From contig JANTQA010000015.1 of assembly GCA_027625915.1 (NCBI GenBank), positions 930,001 through 994,000 on the forward strand: a DNA stretch of 64,000 nt, written 5' to 3'. The notes below the pieces were generated by a model. The model was given only the letters and a program-made list of their open reading frames with translations, did no database searches and had not been told where the DNA came from. The position numbers and the translations under genes are program-made. Source of the stretch: Anaeramoeba flamelloides (Eukaryota > Metamonada > Anaeramoebidae). Shown piece after piece: positions 25,195 to 36,899 of the stretch. The number at the start of each line of letters is the position of its first letter. The stretch's first letter is position 1.

Positions 25195-25648
25195 ACTTGT
25201 TTAATCCATGATGCAAATCAAAAGCCAGCTTTCTTTTTTCTCGAAGATCCTACACATTAAATAATCAAAGAAACCCACAATAAACAATAAGTTATGGTAT
25301 TGGTTTCTTAAAGTTCTACAATTAAAAAAGAAATTCTTAAAATGTCAAGATAAAATGTAAAATTTATCTCAAGGATCTAGTCAAAATTTTTAAGTAAAAT
25401 TTTTGCATCATAAAACAAAAAAAACAACAAAATTTCTAAACATTTAAAAGACAGAAAAATTTTCAAACAAATCCCATTCCTAATTTAAATTTTAATTTAA
25501 AACATCAATGTGTTTTATCTCCAAAATTAATTTAGCCACTCGGTATACTATTGGGTACCGAATTAGATGTTTCATTGTAACAAGAAGAAGAAAAAAGCAA
25601 GAATTGGTACCCTTGAGAGTCGTATTTTTGAATAATGGGTTTGACTGT

Positions 25649-26099
25649 CGAGAGAAAAATGTTGGACAGAGAAAAATTGTTGGACAGCAATTTTAATTGG
25701 GAACATTACTGGAAATGATTTTTAATTTCTTTCGTTTGTGAAATAACTAAAGAAAATAACAATAATCTACTTATTAGAATAATGATTAATGTAATTCTGC
25801 TTTTTCAAAACCTTATCTCTTATAATCTAAAGCAAGTTTAAAAATTATTATTTTCAGAATTAATAGTAAACTTTACTAGAACTTGGATTTTTGTTAAAAT
25901 AGCAAGATCTACTTTTAGTTATCATCCACTCAAATGAGTATTCTACACAAACCACAGATTAATGAACTTGTAACAAATTTAAACCTGGGTTTATATAAAA
26001 GTCACCTAGTTATCAATAGGATTTGATTTTCAATTTTACTAATGTTCCCAATTAAAAATGGTATCCAATCATTTTTCGGTGTCCAACATTTTTCTCTCA
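25649..26099. mobile_element. MITE with ~58 bp terminal inverted repeats
   Basis: The left end (25649-25706: 'gagagaaaaatgttggaca' ... 'tttaattgggaacatt') and right end (26041-26099) are inverted repeats with a few mismatches. The inner end, 'tttttaattgggaacat', is shared with the MITE at 49314-49734. The interior has no open frame. A short flanking motif is not clear enough to call a target duplication. Confidence 0.7.
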
Positions 26100-26307
26100 A
26101 CAGTGATAAACATAAATTTTTGGAAACATTTTTTTTAAAATGGCTTTATTCAAACTGTTTTAATGAAGCGAACCAAGCAATTTGAAGCAATTGCTTTTTC
26201 CAATTTTGTCCCTCACTTTTATAAAATTGACTAAAACAAAGCACTGTTTTTTAATTTTTTTTGTAATGGCTTTGGAAAAGCATTTAAAAGTGTTTTTGTA
26301 ATATTTA

Positions 26308-26473
26308 GGATTCAAGAAAATCGATTCTCGGAATTAATTATTCCTATTTAAAAGAAAAAACTGTTATTTTTGAATTAGTAAATGAAAATTTTTATTTCAC
26401 TTTCCAAAATATTTTAGATCGATTACATTTGGAAAAAAACAAAGGATCTTTAGACAAAACCAATCAGAAATGA
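26308..26473 (+). CDS. Orphan candidate terminal exon
   Basis: After a good acceptor (tatttag) the frame reads 'DSRKSILGINYSYLKEK', then a mixed, protein-like sequence to a TGA at 26471-26473. Composition and codon use look coding rather than T-run noise. No upstream exon could be joined; the MITE at 25649-26099 lies just before it. The family is not recognised, and it could equally be debris of a transposon gene. Confidence 0.3.
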
Positions 26474-26649
26474 AAATTCTAGAGATTTGGTGGTGCTTCC
26501 TTATTGAACTTTGAGATAAAATTTTAATTAGGACAATTTGATTGTAACAGTCACATAATTTTTAAATTAAAAAAGTGAAGTTTTCTTTTTGTTTTTCATT
26601 TGGACTCTTAAAAAAAAAAAAGAAAAAAAATATAAAAGCCGGTTTGAAT

Positions 26650-26749
26650 TTGAAACATTTTGGGGATCAATTTCTTCATCAAAAATCGATTTTAAATATT
26701 TGTTTGCCCAAATCAAAGAGTAGTGTTCATTTTGTTTTTTGGTAACCAT
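26650..26749 (-). CDS. Orphan candidate first exon
   Basis: On the minus strand an ATG at 26749 opens 'MVTKKQNEHYSLIWANKYL' followed by 'KSIFDEEIDPQN' and a possible donor (gtttca). The sequence has the amino-acid mix of a real protein, but the next exon was not found. The plus strand is also partly open here, so confidence is low. Confidence 0.25.
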
Positions 26750-27224
26750 TATGAATAAAAAAAGGATTTTTGTAATTTTTTTTTTTAAAAAGTTCGTGTT
26801 GTTAAAATGTATTTATGATTTAATTTCTTTACAAATATTTTTAAGCACTTCAGTTGTTTAAAAGAGAAAGAAAATTTTCATTTGAGTAAACTCTTGTTTA
26901 TGAAAAAAGAAAAAAAAACAAGAAGTTTTGGGTATTTTGTGTATTAATTTTTTTTTTTATTTTTGTTTTTTTTTTAATATTTAAAAAAAGAAAAAAATCA
27001 AAAAACAAACGGCATTCATTTGATTTGACAAATTGTTGACTTGTGGTGCTAGATTCTGGTTCATACCTGCAAGAATCATTGGTGGATCAAAAAGCTTTGT
27101 ACAGGTAAATAAAGGAAATTCTTCAGTCCTATGTGTAAGAGAAATAAGACCAAAAAGGTATGAAATAAACAAGTAGTGGATTAATTTTAAGGAGGTGCTG
27201 TTTTTTGTGGTTTAAAAATTTCAA

Positions 27225-27390
27225 AACATACATTTTATAAAGAATAATTAGTTTCAGAGAAAGCAGAAGAAATGAAAGATCATTTATGAAATTTATTTTC
27301 GGGTTAATTGAATATTCTGGTTCAAATGAAGAAAAGTGTTATACTATTCTCGTTGTTCATTTTAAAGGTGCCATTGGATTAAGGGGATAG
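27225..27390 (+). pseudogene. Coding-like island, unidentified
   Basis: One frame reads 'SRRNERSFMKFIFGLIEYSG' and then 'SNEEKCYTILVVHFKGAIGL' before a TAG. A second possible piece, 'QDTWLDKMSQKVLSK', lies near 27490-27535. They may be leftovers of one decayed gene or transposon. I cannot name it. Confidence 0.25.
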
Positions 27391-28163
27391 AAGTAAAATC
27401 ATTAGAAAATTTCAGAAATCAAACATTTAACCCCTCTTTACTTCTTCTGATAAGAGAAAAATATTTTTTATTGTATTTCATGAATTATCACAGGACACTT
27501 GGTTGGATAAAATGAGTCAGAAAGTTCTTTCCAAATAAAAGAATTTCGATCCTTAAAGATCAGAAATGCACAACAAGAATAACACAATCCATAGAATACT
27601 TTCAAGACTTTTTTTAACTTTCAGACAGATAGTCTGCAAGATTTCAATCTCTGATATTCTTTCATATTTTTTCAAATTTCAAATACTTGATACAAACTTT
27701 TATACGCCAAAAAAGTGCAAAAATAAATAATTGACAAAAGATAACATTTTGAATTTAATTGAAATTTCTGAAAGTTATCCAAAAGAAAAACTGTTTGTAT
27801 ACTTTTAATAACCTGAAACTTATTTTTATGAAAATGAAAAGTGGTAAGTTCTTTGTTTTACAAGTTTTTAAAAGTTTGACTGGTAAAAACTTTTAAATTG
27901 AAAATTATTGAAAGATGATCTTGTAATTCCTTTCAAAATTTGGAACAATTTCAAAAAAATAAACTTGTTGTGAATCAAAAAAAGCGACAACAATTTTCGT
28001 ACTATTCTTGTAGTGTGGATTGACTTTATAAATCATTTTTTCTCTCATCTATTTTTAATTATTCCCATAACAAAACCAAAAAAACTTTTCAGAATCTTTT
28101 TGTTATGAACCATAATTTATTAGATTAATCCAAAACTAAAATCAAAATCAGAACCAAAACTAA

Positions 28164-28373
28164 ATGTCTGATATAGAAGATTACCAAGAAGAATTTGACG
28201 TATTTTATGAAAGTATTCAAACAGGAATAACAAAAGTAGAAAATAGAAAAGTTGATTCCGATGAGACTGGTTATGAGATCTCTGATCAACTGAAAAGAGC
28301 AAAAGAATTTCTTCGAAGTTACAAAACTGAGTTATATGAATTCTCTGGTAGCATGCGTGGAGAATATGAACTG
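28164..28373 (+). CDS. Vti1-like SNARE, N-terminal exon
   Basis: The ATG at 28164 opens 70 residues that follow the pattern of the Vti1 N-terminal three-helix domain: 'YQEEFDVFYESIQTGITKVE', a spacer, 'QLKRAKEFLRSYKTELYEF' and 'SMRGEYEL'. It ends at a gtttgt donor at 28374, the same donor type as in the Vps39-like exon at 62 kb. Vti1 proteins are Qb-SNAREs of Golgi, endosome and vacuole fusion. The SNARE helix itself was not found. A TM exon candidate lies at 30154-30331, and a possible short exon near 28466-28540 ('SNYTIRHDKNLREM') has a phase conflict with this donor. The gene may be intact with unresolved exons, or truncated. Confidence 0.5.
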
Positions 28374-28684
28374 GTTTGTTTTCTTTGTTTTTATTGATTC
28401 TTTTCATTGTTAGAGGAAAAAAATTCAAAAAAACCAACAAACCAAATTTTTTTATAACTTAAGGGAGTAACTACACCATAAGACATGACAAAAATTTGAG
28501 AGAGATGAGAAAAGAGTATGTTATTTTAGTTGTGTGTGATCGTAGATTCTCTAAAAATAATTTTTAAAACAATTATTTGATATTTTTGTTTTTATAATGT
28601 TAAAAAGTATCAAAAAATGAGAAAAGAATGGATAAAATTGGTTCGATTTTTATTTCTTTTTTCAATTAATAGTTTTTTTTTGGG

Positions 28685-28864
28685 TTAAGGGACTAATCTC
28701 TATTAAATTTTTTTACCTAAAATTAAATAGGAATAGAAAAAAAAAATTGACAATTACTAAGATTTAAAAAACCCTGTTTATTTTCAATATTAAACATATT
28801 TCTCGATAAGGAACCCTTATTTAGAAATTGGTAAAAAAAAAATAATAGAGAACAGTCCCTTAAG
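28685..28864 (-). mobile_element. TTAA-flanked MITE, copy 1
   Basis: A ~180 bp element with ends 'gggactaatctctatta' and 'aatagagaacagtccc', flanked on both sides by TTAA. It is the inverse of the copy at 33441-33620, at about 80% by eye. A TTAA duplication is the hallmark of piggyBac-type integration, so it may be a non-autonomous relative; that link is inference. Confidence 0.75.
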
Positions 28865-29755
28865 ATAATTTTAGATTCTTAGAATAAAACTTCTATCCAT
28901 TTAATGATTTAAAATTTGATAAAATATTATCATATTCACTTCTCCAATTTCACCAAATCTAAGTGTTTAAAACCCTAACCAGATATTTTTTGGTATCATT
29001 ATTATTCTTTTTTTCGAACCCTTCGAGCTATGAAAGCCCTATTAGTATTTTCTTATGTGGTTCCATCGTTATTAATATTGCTGTTCTTTTTTTAAAAAAA
29101 GCATTATCCCATATGCAACTGATAAAAACAATCTTTCTTATTTCTTTTTGTTGGAATATAAAAAAAAAATTCAAAAATGATGAAAAAATAACAAATGAAA
29201 AAATTAAATGACAAAATAGAATGTTGAGATAAGGATAAAAGATAAGTCATTCAATATTCGAAACACTATTTTAAGCAATTCAACTCAATATTCTATTGTA
29301 GCAATTTCTTTGAGACTTTTGAAAAACTAATTTAAAAAATCTAATGAATCAAGTAATATAAATAATAAAAATCAATGAGGTACCAAACCAAATTAAAAAT
29401 ATTATTTTCTGATCCTCTTCAAAATTTCAAAAAAGTAAAATATTTTCCTTTATTGCAACTACCCCCTAAAATCTTCTCTTCTTTTTATTTTTATTTGTTT
29501 ACACATGGAATGCCTTGAATATTTTTTAACTTTCGTTCACAAATTAATAACCTGGCTACTCTAAAACAAAGCTTTTAAAAAGTACTACCAAAAATAATTG
29601 GTCAATTCACCTATTTTCATCAGTTCTAATAACATTTTATAAAAATTTTTATTCCAAGGTTTTATTACTGGCATTTGAATAATAAATTGGAAAGGATTTT
29701 CACTTCATTTTCAAAATCTTATTTTTGTTTTCCGACTATTATAAGACAGACCGTT

Positions 29756-29783
29756 TAATCTAACCTAACCTATCCTAACCTAA
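29756..29783 (+). repeat. Short (CCTAA)n tract
   Basis: The tract reads 'aatctaacctaacctatcct' and continues 'aacctaa', about five near-exact units of CCTAA, the complement of the TTAGG telomere motif. At 28 bases it may be chance, or a small interstitial telomere-like tract. Confidence 0.4.
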
Positions 29784-30153
29784 TACTTTAGATCATGGTA
29801 TTGCAGCTTGCTTGTTCTTTCAATTTTGATTTATTTCAAATTGTGAATTGTTATTTTTTATTATTCAAAATAACTTTTTAGGGTGAAGGTGAGAGTTTCT
29901 AATTATCAAATTAGGTAAGTTGTGGAATAAATCAAATTAGTAATTTTTATATAAATTAAGGTCTATCAGCCAATATTATTTTTGAAAAAAAGTCAAAATT
30001 AAAAGAGTCTTTTGGGTATCTGACTCATCCAATTTGAAGAGTATATAAAAAACAATAATACTAATAATAATTCTTGTTTTAAATTTCTAGATCAATTGAT
30101 TAATTTGTTTGAGTTTGGTACTTGAAAGTTGATTTTTGGAAATTCTGCATTAG

Positions 30154-30331
30154 TGAAAAATTTTCAAAATTATTAAAAAAAAGTGGAAGAATTTTTTACA
30201 TTTCTTGTTATTTATTTATTAGAAAAATTTTAAATATATTTGTTTGTTTTTTAATTTGTTTTTTAATCATTGTATTAACTATTCCCTTTCTAATGATAAC
30301 TCTTGCATGTTTATTCGTTTCTCCAAAATAA
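30154..30331 (+). CDS. Candidate membrane-anchor exon (possibly Vti1-like C-terminus)
   Basis: After a 'gcattag' acceptor the frame reads 'EKFSKLLKKSGRIFYISCY', then 'LFIRKIL', a ~22-residue hydrophobic helix and 'FVSPK' before TAA. The 'L-K-x-S-G-R-I ... I-R-K' run before a tail anchor resembles the end of Vti1-type SNAREs. It lies 1.8 kb past the Vti1-like first exon on the same strand. No exon with the central SNARE heptads was found, so the link is tentative. Confidence 0.3.
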
Positions 30332-31347
30332 GCTAATTATAATTCTCTATCCAGCGATTATAAAAACATTAAATCTCTATAATTATAATCAGATCATCGT
30401 TTCGAATTCACGAAAAGAACATCTGGTGTTTTGTGGCATTGATTTCTAGAGATTGATAATTAACCTTTAAAATTATCTGTATGATACAGATTTTTTTCAA
30501 AAATAGTTTGGGTTTTTTTACTAATATAAGGATTAGTTAATTGATTGGGATCAACAAATATTACTATTTTACTAATCAAATTTTTTCAAGATATTTGGGT
30601 CATTGAGAACGATATAATTGACATTAAGTAGCAAAATGCTTTAATATGAGACTTCTCTGTGACAGGAGCAAATCCCTTAAGAATTGAATAATAAGAGAAC
30701 TGTTCCAAGAGTCTTTAGAAATGTAAAACAAAAATTCACTCAATTTATCCTTTGGTTGTTTTCAGATCTCAAAATTGGTTAGACAAAAGTAAATCAACAA
30801 TTTGTATTTTATTTATATAATACAAATATTAGTGAAAAAATGGTAAACAATTTTTGCTTTGTTTTATTTTTTTCATATATTAAACAGTGTACATAAGAGA
30901 AACCAATTGAAAGTCATAATCTCTATTTCTTGAGTTGTTCTATTTTTTATTCATTCTCTATTAGTTGTATTAATAGTGGTTAGCTCAGAATCCAAAATGA
31001 AAGTCGCTTTTTGGAATGGAAAAAGGAAAATGAAGTAATTATTTTTTGGTATTTAAAATACAAAGACCTGTTTTGAAAATGCCATTGATTCCTGAAACAA
31101 CACTTACTTTTCTCAACAAAATTTAATTCAACCATTTCCAATTGCAAATCTTCAAATTTCAGTTTTTCAAAATCATTTTTTCAAATAAGTAACTTTTTTT
31201 TTTTTTTTTTTTATAAACTTTTTCTTTTTTCTTTTTTTTTCTCTTTTTTTTTTTTTTTTTATTAATTATAAAAAAATTTTATTCTTTTTTGTTTTTCTTG
31301 CTTTCTCAAATTGTAATTTTTAACAAAAGATCTCTTACAAACAAACA

Positions 31348-31868
31348 ATGACAACTTACTCTGATCAATTCATCTGGAATATTCTCCGAAACCAAAGTTC
31401 CTTTAAAGTTCAAAAAAAGCAATACAAATTTTCAAATCATCCATGTAGCTTTAATCAAAAATACAATTTCACAAATTCTGGAATCGCCGCACAAAAGTCT
31501 GTTGGTTTAAAAAAAGGACACAAAGGAAAGGGTGTTATTTTATCTTTCAAAAAAAAAGAAGTAAAATAATTTTTTTTTTTTTTTTTTTTCCTTTTTTAGT
31601 TTTTAGTTTCCAATCAAAACTTACTTTTTGATTCCTTTTTTTCTTATTCTTTTATTTTTTCTTTCACAAAACAAAGAATTTCAACAAACCAAACAAATTC
31701 GTTTCCCAAAAAGGATTTGAAACAAGAAACAAAGAATCAAAAAAAAAAGTATTTGAAATTCTCAAAGAAAACAACGTCTGTCCATGTTACGAAAAAAAGA
31801 TCACTCGAAAATACAAAAAGCTTGGATATGAAACAAAAAAAAAAGAAACTGAAGAAAAAAAAAACTAA
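31348..31868 (+). CDS. RPL28: 60S ribosomal protein eL28
   Basis: Exons 31348-31560 (donor gtaaaa) and 31677-31868 (acceptor acaaag, phase 0) give 134 residues; human eL28 has 137. Exon 1 has 'FIWNILRNQSSFKVQKK', matching the family 'W..vRN.SSFL.K' opening, and 'KSVGL...GKGVILSFKKK'. Exon 2 has 'KPNKFVSQKGF' and 'YEKKITRKYKKL', matching the family's central and C-terminal helices, and ends in a Lys/Glu-rich tail. The protein is a structural part of the cytosolic large subunit. The acceptor is A/C-rich, with no pyrimidine tract next to it, so the second exon is the less certain part. uS9 follows 0.7 kb downstream on the same strand. Confidence 0.85.
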
Positions 31869-32576
31869 AGAAACGAACCAAGTAAAAAAGGTTTTTGCTT
31901 AAACTTTTTTATTTTTTTTTTTTTTTTTTATTTGATTTAAAGATCAAAAACAAACAAGACGTTTGTTAGAAAATTTATTATTGAATTCCAAAATTCTATT
32001 TTTCTCAACAAAAAGAAAGCAAAAATTTCAAAAAAAAAACAAAATAATAAAAGCAAGATTTCAAAAATAAAAAACTTTTTGTTTTTTCCTTATTTTTTTT
32101 TTTTTTTTTTTTTGTTTCTTTTTAATTTTTTTCGGCTTAGTGTTTTGTATTGTGATCAAAGGGTGAGTGGGTAATAAATCATTTCTTTTTCCAAACCGAT
32201 ATTACCCCACGTATTGATCTTTTTCAACTTTCCAAGAACGATATATTTTTATGATTTTCGTTTTTTTTTTTTCTTCAAAAACAAGAATATTTGATGTTGT
32301 TGAATTGAATTTTCTGAATTAACCTATTCAAACACACTACTTTCTTTTGAACAAAAAAGATTGGTATGTTTGGAATTGATCAAATCATTTGGATTTTTTT
32401 TTAATTGAACACACAAGCAACCAAAAAGCCAATTATTTAAGGAAAGTTTCAAAGAACAAACAATTTGAAAACCTTTATTCCAAGACTTGGAATAAAATTA
32501 ACTCATTTTATTTCTCAGAAAGCACATTCATTTTTTTTTTATTTTTGATTTTAATCAAGAAACTTAAAATATCCTC

Positions 32577-33371
32577 ATGGAAGTCGTTCAAACCTTTGGA
32601 AAAAAGAAAACTGCAACAGCTGTTGCAAGATGTAAAAAAGGAAAAGGTGTCATTAAAGTTAATGGTGTTCCACTCCATTTAGTCCAACCAGAACCATTAA
32701 GATTGAAATTATTCGAACCAATTTTGCTTATTGGAAACTCAAAATTTGACGATCTTGATATCAGAATTAGAGTATCTGGTGGTGGTCCAGTTTCTCGTGT
32801 TTATGGTAAGTCGAGAATAAAGAAAATTATTCTTTCTTTTTCAAAAGGAATTAATAATGGCTGAAATTTCTTCTAATTTTTACACAACAACAATAAACAA
32901 AAAAATCAAACACAATTCCGAAAAACAACAAAAAACAAAATAACCATTTAAATTATAACCAATAGCCATCAGACAAGCTATTGCCAAATCGATTGTAGCT
33001 TATCATCAAAAATGTAAATTTCGATCTCTTTTCTTTTTTCTTTATTTTCTTCTTCTTGTTGCGTTGTTACATTTAAAATTAGACTTTTTTGTTTTTGTTA
33101 TTGATTTTTTGTATTTTTTTTCTTTTCATTTTGATCTTTTATTTATTTGAACCCAAAACAACCCTTAACTAATTACAACCAAAATAAAAAACAAACTCCA
33201 ACTAAAATCAAAAAACCAAAAATAGATGTTGATGAAATGTCCAAAAGAGATATCAAAAAAAAATTTTTAAGATACGATCGATCTCTGCTAGTCAGTGATC
33301 CAAGAAGATGTGAAATGAAAAAATTTGGTGGAAGGGGTGCAAGAGCAAGAAGACAAAAATCATACAGATAA
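32577..33371 (+). CDS. RPS16: 40S ribosomal protein uS9 (S16)
   Basis: Exons 32577-32805, 32966-33013 and 33226-33371 join in phase to 140 residues; human uS9 has 146. Seen blocks are '[14 protein letters not shown]', 'GKGVIKVNG', 'LKLFEPILL', '[10 protein letters not shown]', then '[16 protein letters not shown]' in the 48-base middle exon, and '[14 protein letters not shown]' and '[17 protein letters not shown]' in the last. The invariant C-terminal 'SYR', whose Arg reaches the P-site tRNA in known ribosomes, is present. The start follows an in-frame TAA at 32565, and the N-terminus is ~7 residues shorter than in animals. All three donors and acceptors are GT-AG. Confidence 0.95.
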
Positions 33372-33440
33372 ACCATACACATATTTTAAAGGTTAATCAC
33401 CAATACCTCAAAAGATTTTAATGTTAACCTTGAATTTTCT

Positions 33441-33620
33441 TAAGGGACTAGTCTCTATTATTTTTTTTTTTTAATGGATTTCTAAATAAGGATTCCTTAT
33501 CTAGAAATGTGTTTAATATTGAAAATAAACACGGGTTTTGTAAATCTAAGTAATTGGCAAAAAATTTTCCAATCTCTATTAAATTTTAGGTAAAAAAATT
33601 TAAGAGAGATTAGTCCCTTA
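33441..33620 (+). mobile_element. TTAA-flanked MITE, copy 2
   Basis: The ends 'taagggactagtctctatta' and 'taagagagattagtccctta' are inverted repeats around a 180 bp body. The left flank is TTAA and the right is TTAT, one change from a duplicated TTAA. It lies 70 bp past the uS9 stop and may supply part of its 3' region. Related to 28685-28864 (inverse) and 45838-46793. Confidence 0.75.
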
Positions 33621-33819
33621 TACATCTTTTTTGTTTTTTGTATTTTGGTTTTTTCCTTAAATTTAACAATAAAACAATACCAAAAAACCAAACAATTTTG
33701 ATTTTTTCGTTTTTCTTTTCATTTCTTTGCCAAATTTAAGGTAAATGTATGATTACAACCCTTTTAAAAAAGTGATGAATCCAATTTTTGAAAGTTGTTG
33801 CTAAGGCTGTCTGGTTTAC

Positions 33820-34320
33820 ATTTTAAGCACTATCCAAATTTGTTGTTTTCTGTGGATATTGAAATCAAATTTACTGTTCAACACAAGATCCTTTAAAGGA
33901 TCAAGTGTTGAAGAAAATGAAAAATAATGGAAATTTGGGTTTTTTTGGAGAAATTGATGAAAATATTTGATCAAAATAACTGTTTGAAATTTTCGAATAA
34001 AAAAAGGCCAAATAAAAATTGTTTTGTTTACCTCATACTTGACGTACTTTCCACATATTATATTTTTAGGCCATTTCAACATTCACTCTCAACTCTTGAA
34101 TTTTTTAAAATATGATGTGGATAGTTGGATTTGCAAGAGGATTTTAATTCTCGAACTAATCAACGTAAATTTCAAATTTGGGTTGATAAAATGTTTTTTT
34201 CCCAGTACACAATTTTGAAAAAAAAATATATATATATATTATAATTTTTAACAAGATATCTTGTTTCTATATTCTTTTACATCAATAAATATGTTGCTAT
34301 TCTTAAAATTATTATTCGGG
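33820..34320 (+). repeat. Dispersed ~500 bp repeat, copy 1
   Basis: It aligns in the same orientation with 63270-63810. Shared blocks include 'aagcactatccaaattt' (versus 'aagtactatccgaattt'), 'gtaaatttcaaatttgg' and 'atttttaacaaga'. Divergence is high. No coding potential was seen, though several chance open frames overlap. Confidence 0.5.
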
Positions 34321-36899
34321 TACCTTAAAATTTGGTTGGCCCCTAAGCAGTTTCAATATGAATTTTTATCACTTTTATTTGGTATTTTTTATAAAATAAC
34401 TGTACCAAAAATAATTTTGATAGTACTAACACTTAGATTATTCAACTTTTTATACTATCTATCTTCTTACCCACTGGTGGTGCAAATATAATTAACCATT
34501 TTTAGACAGAGTGGCCTAGTTGTGGGAGTAGGAGATTTATTACACGTATTTAAAGGATTTGACTGAATTCACCTAAAAATATTTATTTTGGAAATTTTAC
34601 AATAGAAATCATTTTTTTTACATTTTTAATTTTTTCTTTTCCTTCATTTTTTTTGATATATAATTCTTTTACATTTCTTTTAATAGAATAAGTTATTACG
34701 AAGTTGAATCTATATCTCTTGAGTTCCTTTTCTTTAGTCCACCTGGATTGGAATTCCTAATTAAACAAGATCTATTGAGATTTTTAATTTTTTTTTTATC
34801 TTTCATTTTTAAATTAAAAAAAATTAATTACAATTAAAAAAAAAATAATTGTAAATAGGGCTAATTTTGACATTATGGGATAGAGTACTATTGAATTGTG
34901 GTGTATGATGTTAGTGAATCTTTTTTGGAAGAATATGACCAATTTACAACTGGCCACTTTCCTATAAAAATAGACAGTCTAAAAATATACTAATAAGTTT
35001 TTCCCATGAATTTCAAAAGATCCAGTGTGTTGGTAAAAAACATTAAAGAATTTTTTTAAAAAAATATACATTTTGGGGTATATTTAAAAGATTGAGTCAA
35101 CAATGTTCATACTTCACAGCTGAAAAGAGCCTTTCTGAAATTGATTTTGGTTTTTAGACTAGAATGAATAAAATTTGATTATTATATAAAAATTATTAAA
35201 GTAACGTTAATATTATTTTTACCAATTATTTTCACATAGCGTAAATATAATCTAAATTGAACCAACCTTCATAAAAATAATAAAAAAATAATCAACCTTA
35301 GTGTTTTCTTTAATGGATATTTAGTAAATTTTGAAATTTAAAATATTGAAAATATATTTACTTTTGGAAGTACTAAATATAAATTTTTATTGAAATAAAT
35401 AAACAAATTTTAAAAATTGTGGCTTACCTGTAATAATAAAATAAAAAAAGATGCTATTCAGTATCTAAAAACTAATAATTAAATAAATCTGATTTTTAAT
35501 CCACTTTTAAATCATTCTAAATATATAAAAACCTGATATTTAAAAAAAAAAAAAAACCTAAAAAAAAACTAAAAAAATGATAATCACAATTTTTGAAATG
35601 AGAATTACCCGTTTTTCACTGAACTTTCACTTAACAAAAGTTTAGAAGAAGATTTTTTGTTGATAATAATTTTTATTTTAAAAAACATTACCGAGTCTCA
35701 ATTTTCTTAGCGATGACTTGTCTTTTCAAAGATCTTTTTGAAATTACAAATGATCTTTTCAAAAAAAAAAAAAAAAAAAAGAAAAAGAAAAATTTTACAA
35801 AACAAAAAAAAAAAATTGAAAATTAGAAAAAATCATTCTGATCTAAAATTTTTAAAATATTCTTGTAATAAGAATACTGGAATATACTCTCAAAAAAACT
35901 TGTATTAACATTATAAAGTAAGTCTAAATCTTTGAAATTTAATTTAGTATTATTTTATTTTATTATTTTTTTTTTTTTGGATTCTAAACAGTTATTAAAA
36001 AAAAATTAAAAATTGATATAAAATAACAATTTTACAGTGTCTTCGTTGAGTAAGAATTCCAATAATATTTTGTTCAAAATAATTTTTCTTTTTATTAGAA
36101 CTATATAGCATTATTCATATTGATTTGATTTGAAAAAATCACCTTGCAATTGTTATAAGTTTGGTCTGACATAATCAAAACAAAAATACATTATCCAAAG
36201 TTATATAAAATGATATTGGGGGGTTCAAAGAACAAGGATTTATATAACCTTAGCATTAGAATAATCTCATTTTTTGAGTCTGGAAGGGGATTTGAGAGAG
36301 GGGAAAAATATAGGTTTTTTTTTTTTTATGGGATCTAAAACAATATGAGTTGTTATTGATTTTTGGAACTTAGATACTAACTCTCTGAACAAATATAATA
36401 AAGAAAAAAACAGGAGATAAAAAATTTATTTGTTATTTTGTAATGATGATTTGAAAATACTGTACTTCAAAACATTCAATTCTATCAAAACTAAATTATT
36501 GGGAGAATTAAATTTAAATGTTAAATTGGTTTCATTAAAGATAAAACTTGGTAAAAAATTCTCAAAAGACAAACCAGATCATTCAACTTTATGATTTTCT
36601 TGGTCCCGGCCTTATTCAGGATTATTATGAAATCATGAGAAAAAAAATCAAATGAAAAATCACTCTTGTGTTACTAGTGTTCTTACAAATGGTCAATTTT
36701 GGATATTCCTCTAAAATTAAATACACCAGGGATGTGAATTTAAAAAAAAATATTATAATATTTATTTTCTTTTTGATTTGTAATTTTCTTTTTTGGACCT
36801 TTGGAATTTGTTATAAATACTTAATATTCTCTTCTTTTTGGAGAAAAAAATAAAAAAAAATATTTATGAAAATGAGATTGGTTACCCACGAGTAAAAAA
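34321..36899. other. Spacer with no supported gene
   Basis: AT-rich, with chance open frames such as 34261-34491 and 36668-36853 that are hydrophobic translations of T-rich DNA. A faint third relative of the 258-790 repeat may lie near 35650-35900. Confidence 0.4.

Larger units (their letters stand above)
28865..31347. other. Spacer or introns between Vti1-like exon and eL28
   Basis: Apart from the (CCTAA) tract and the TM exon candidate at 30154-30331, I see nothing supportable. The 150 bases before the eL28 start are long T-runs, as before the other ribosomal protein gene. Confidence 0.4.

Noticed and set aside
31717-31902. Lysine-rich open frame overlapping eL28 exon 2
   Set aside because: The phase-matched frame ending at 31868 aligns with the eL28 family, while this one does not.
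32389-32682. Open frame upstream of and overlapping uS9
   Set aside because: It reads the uS9 first exon in a wrong frame; the uS9 match is unambiguous.
34505-34570. tRNA-like string 'gacagagtggcctagt' in the spacer after the 33.8 kb repeat
   Set aside because: The opening resembles a serine or leucine tRNA D-arm, but I could not pair an acceptor stem, find an anticodon loop or a 'GTTCGA' T-loop downstream. Treated as chance.
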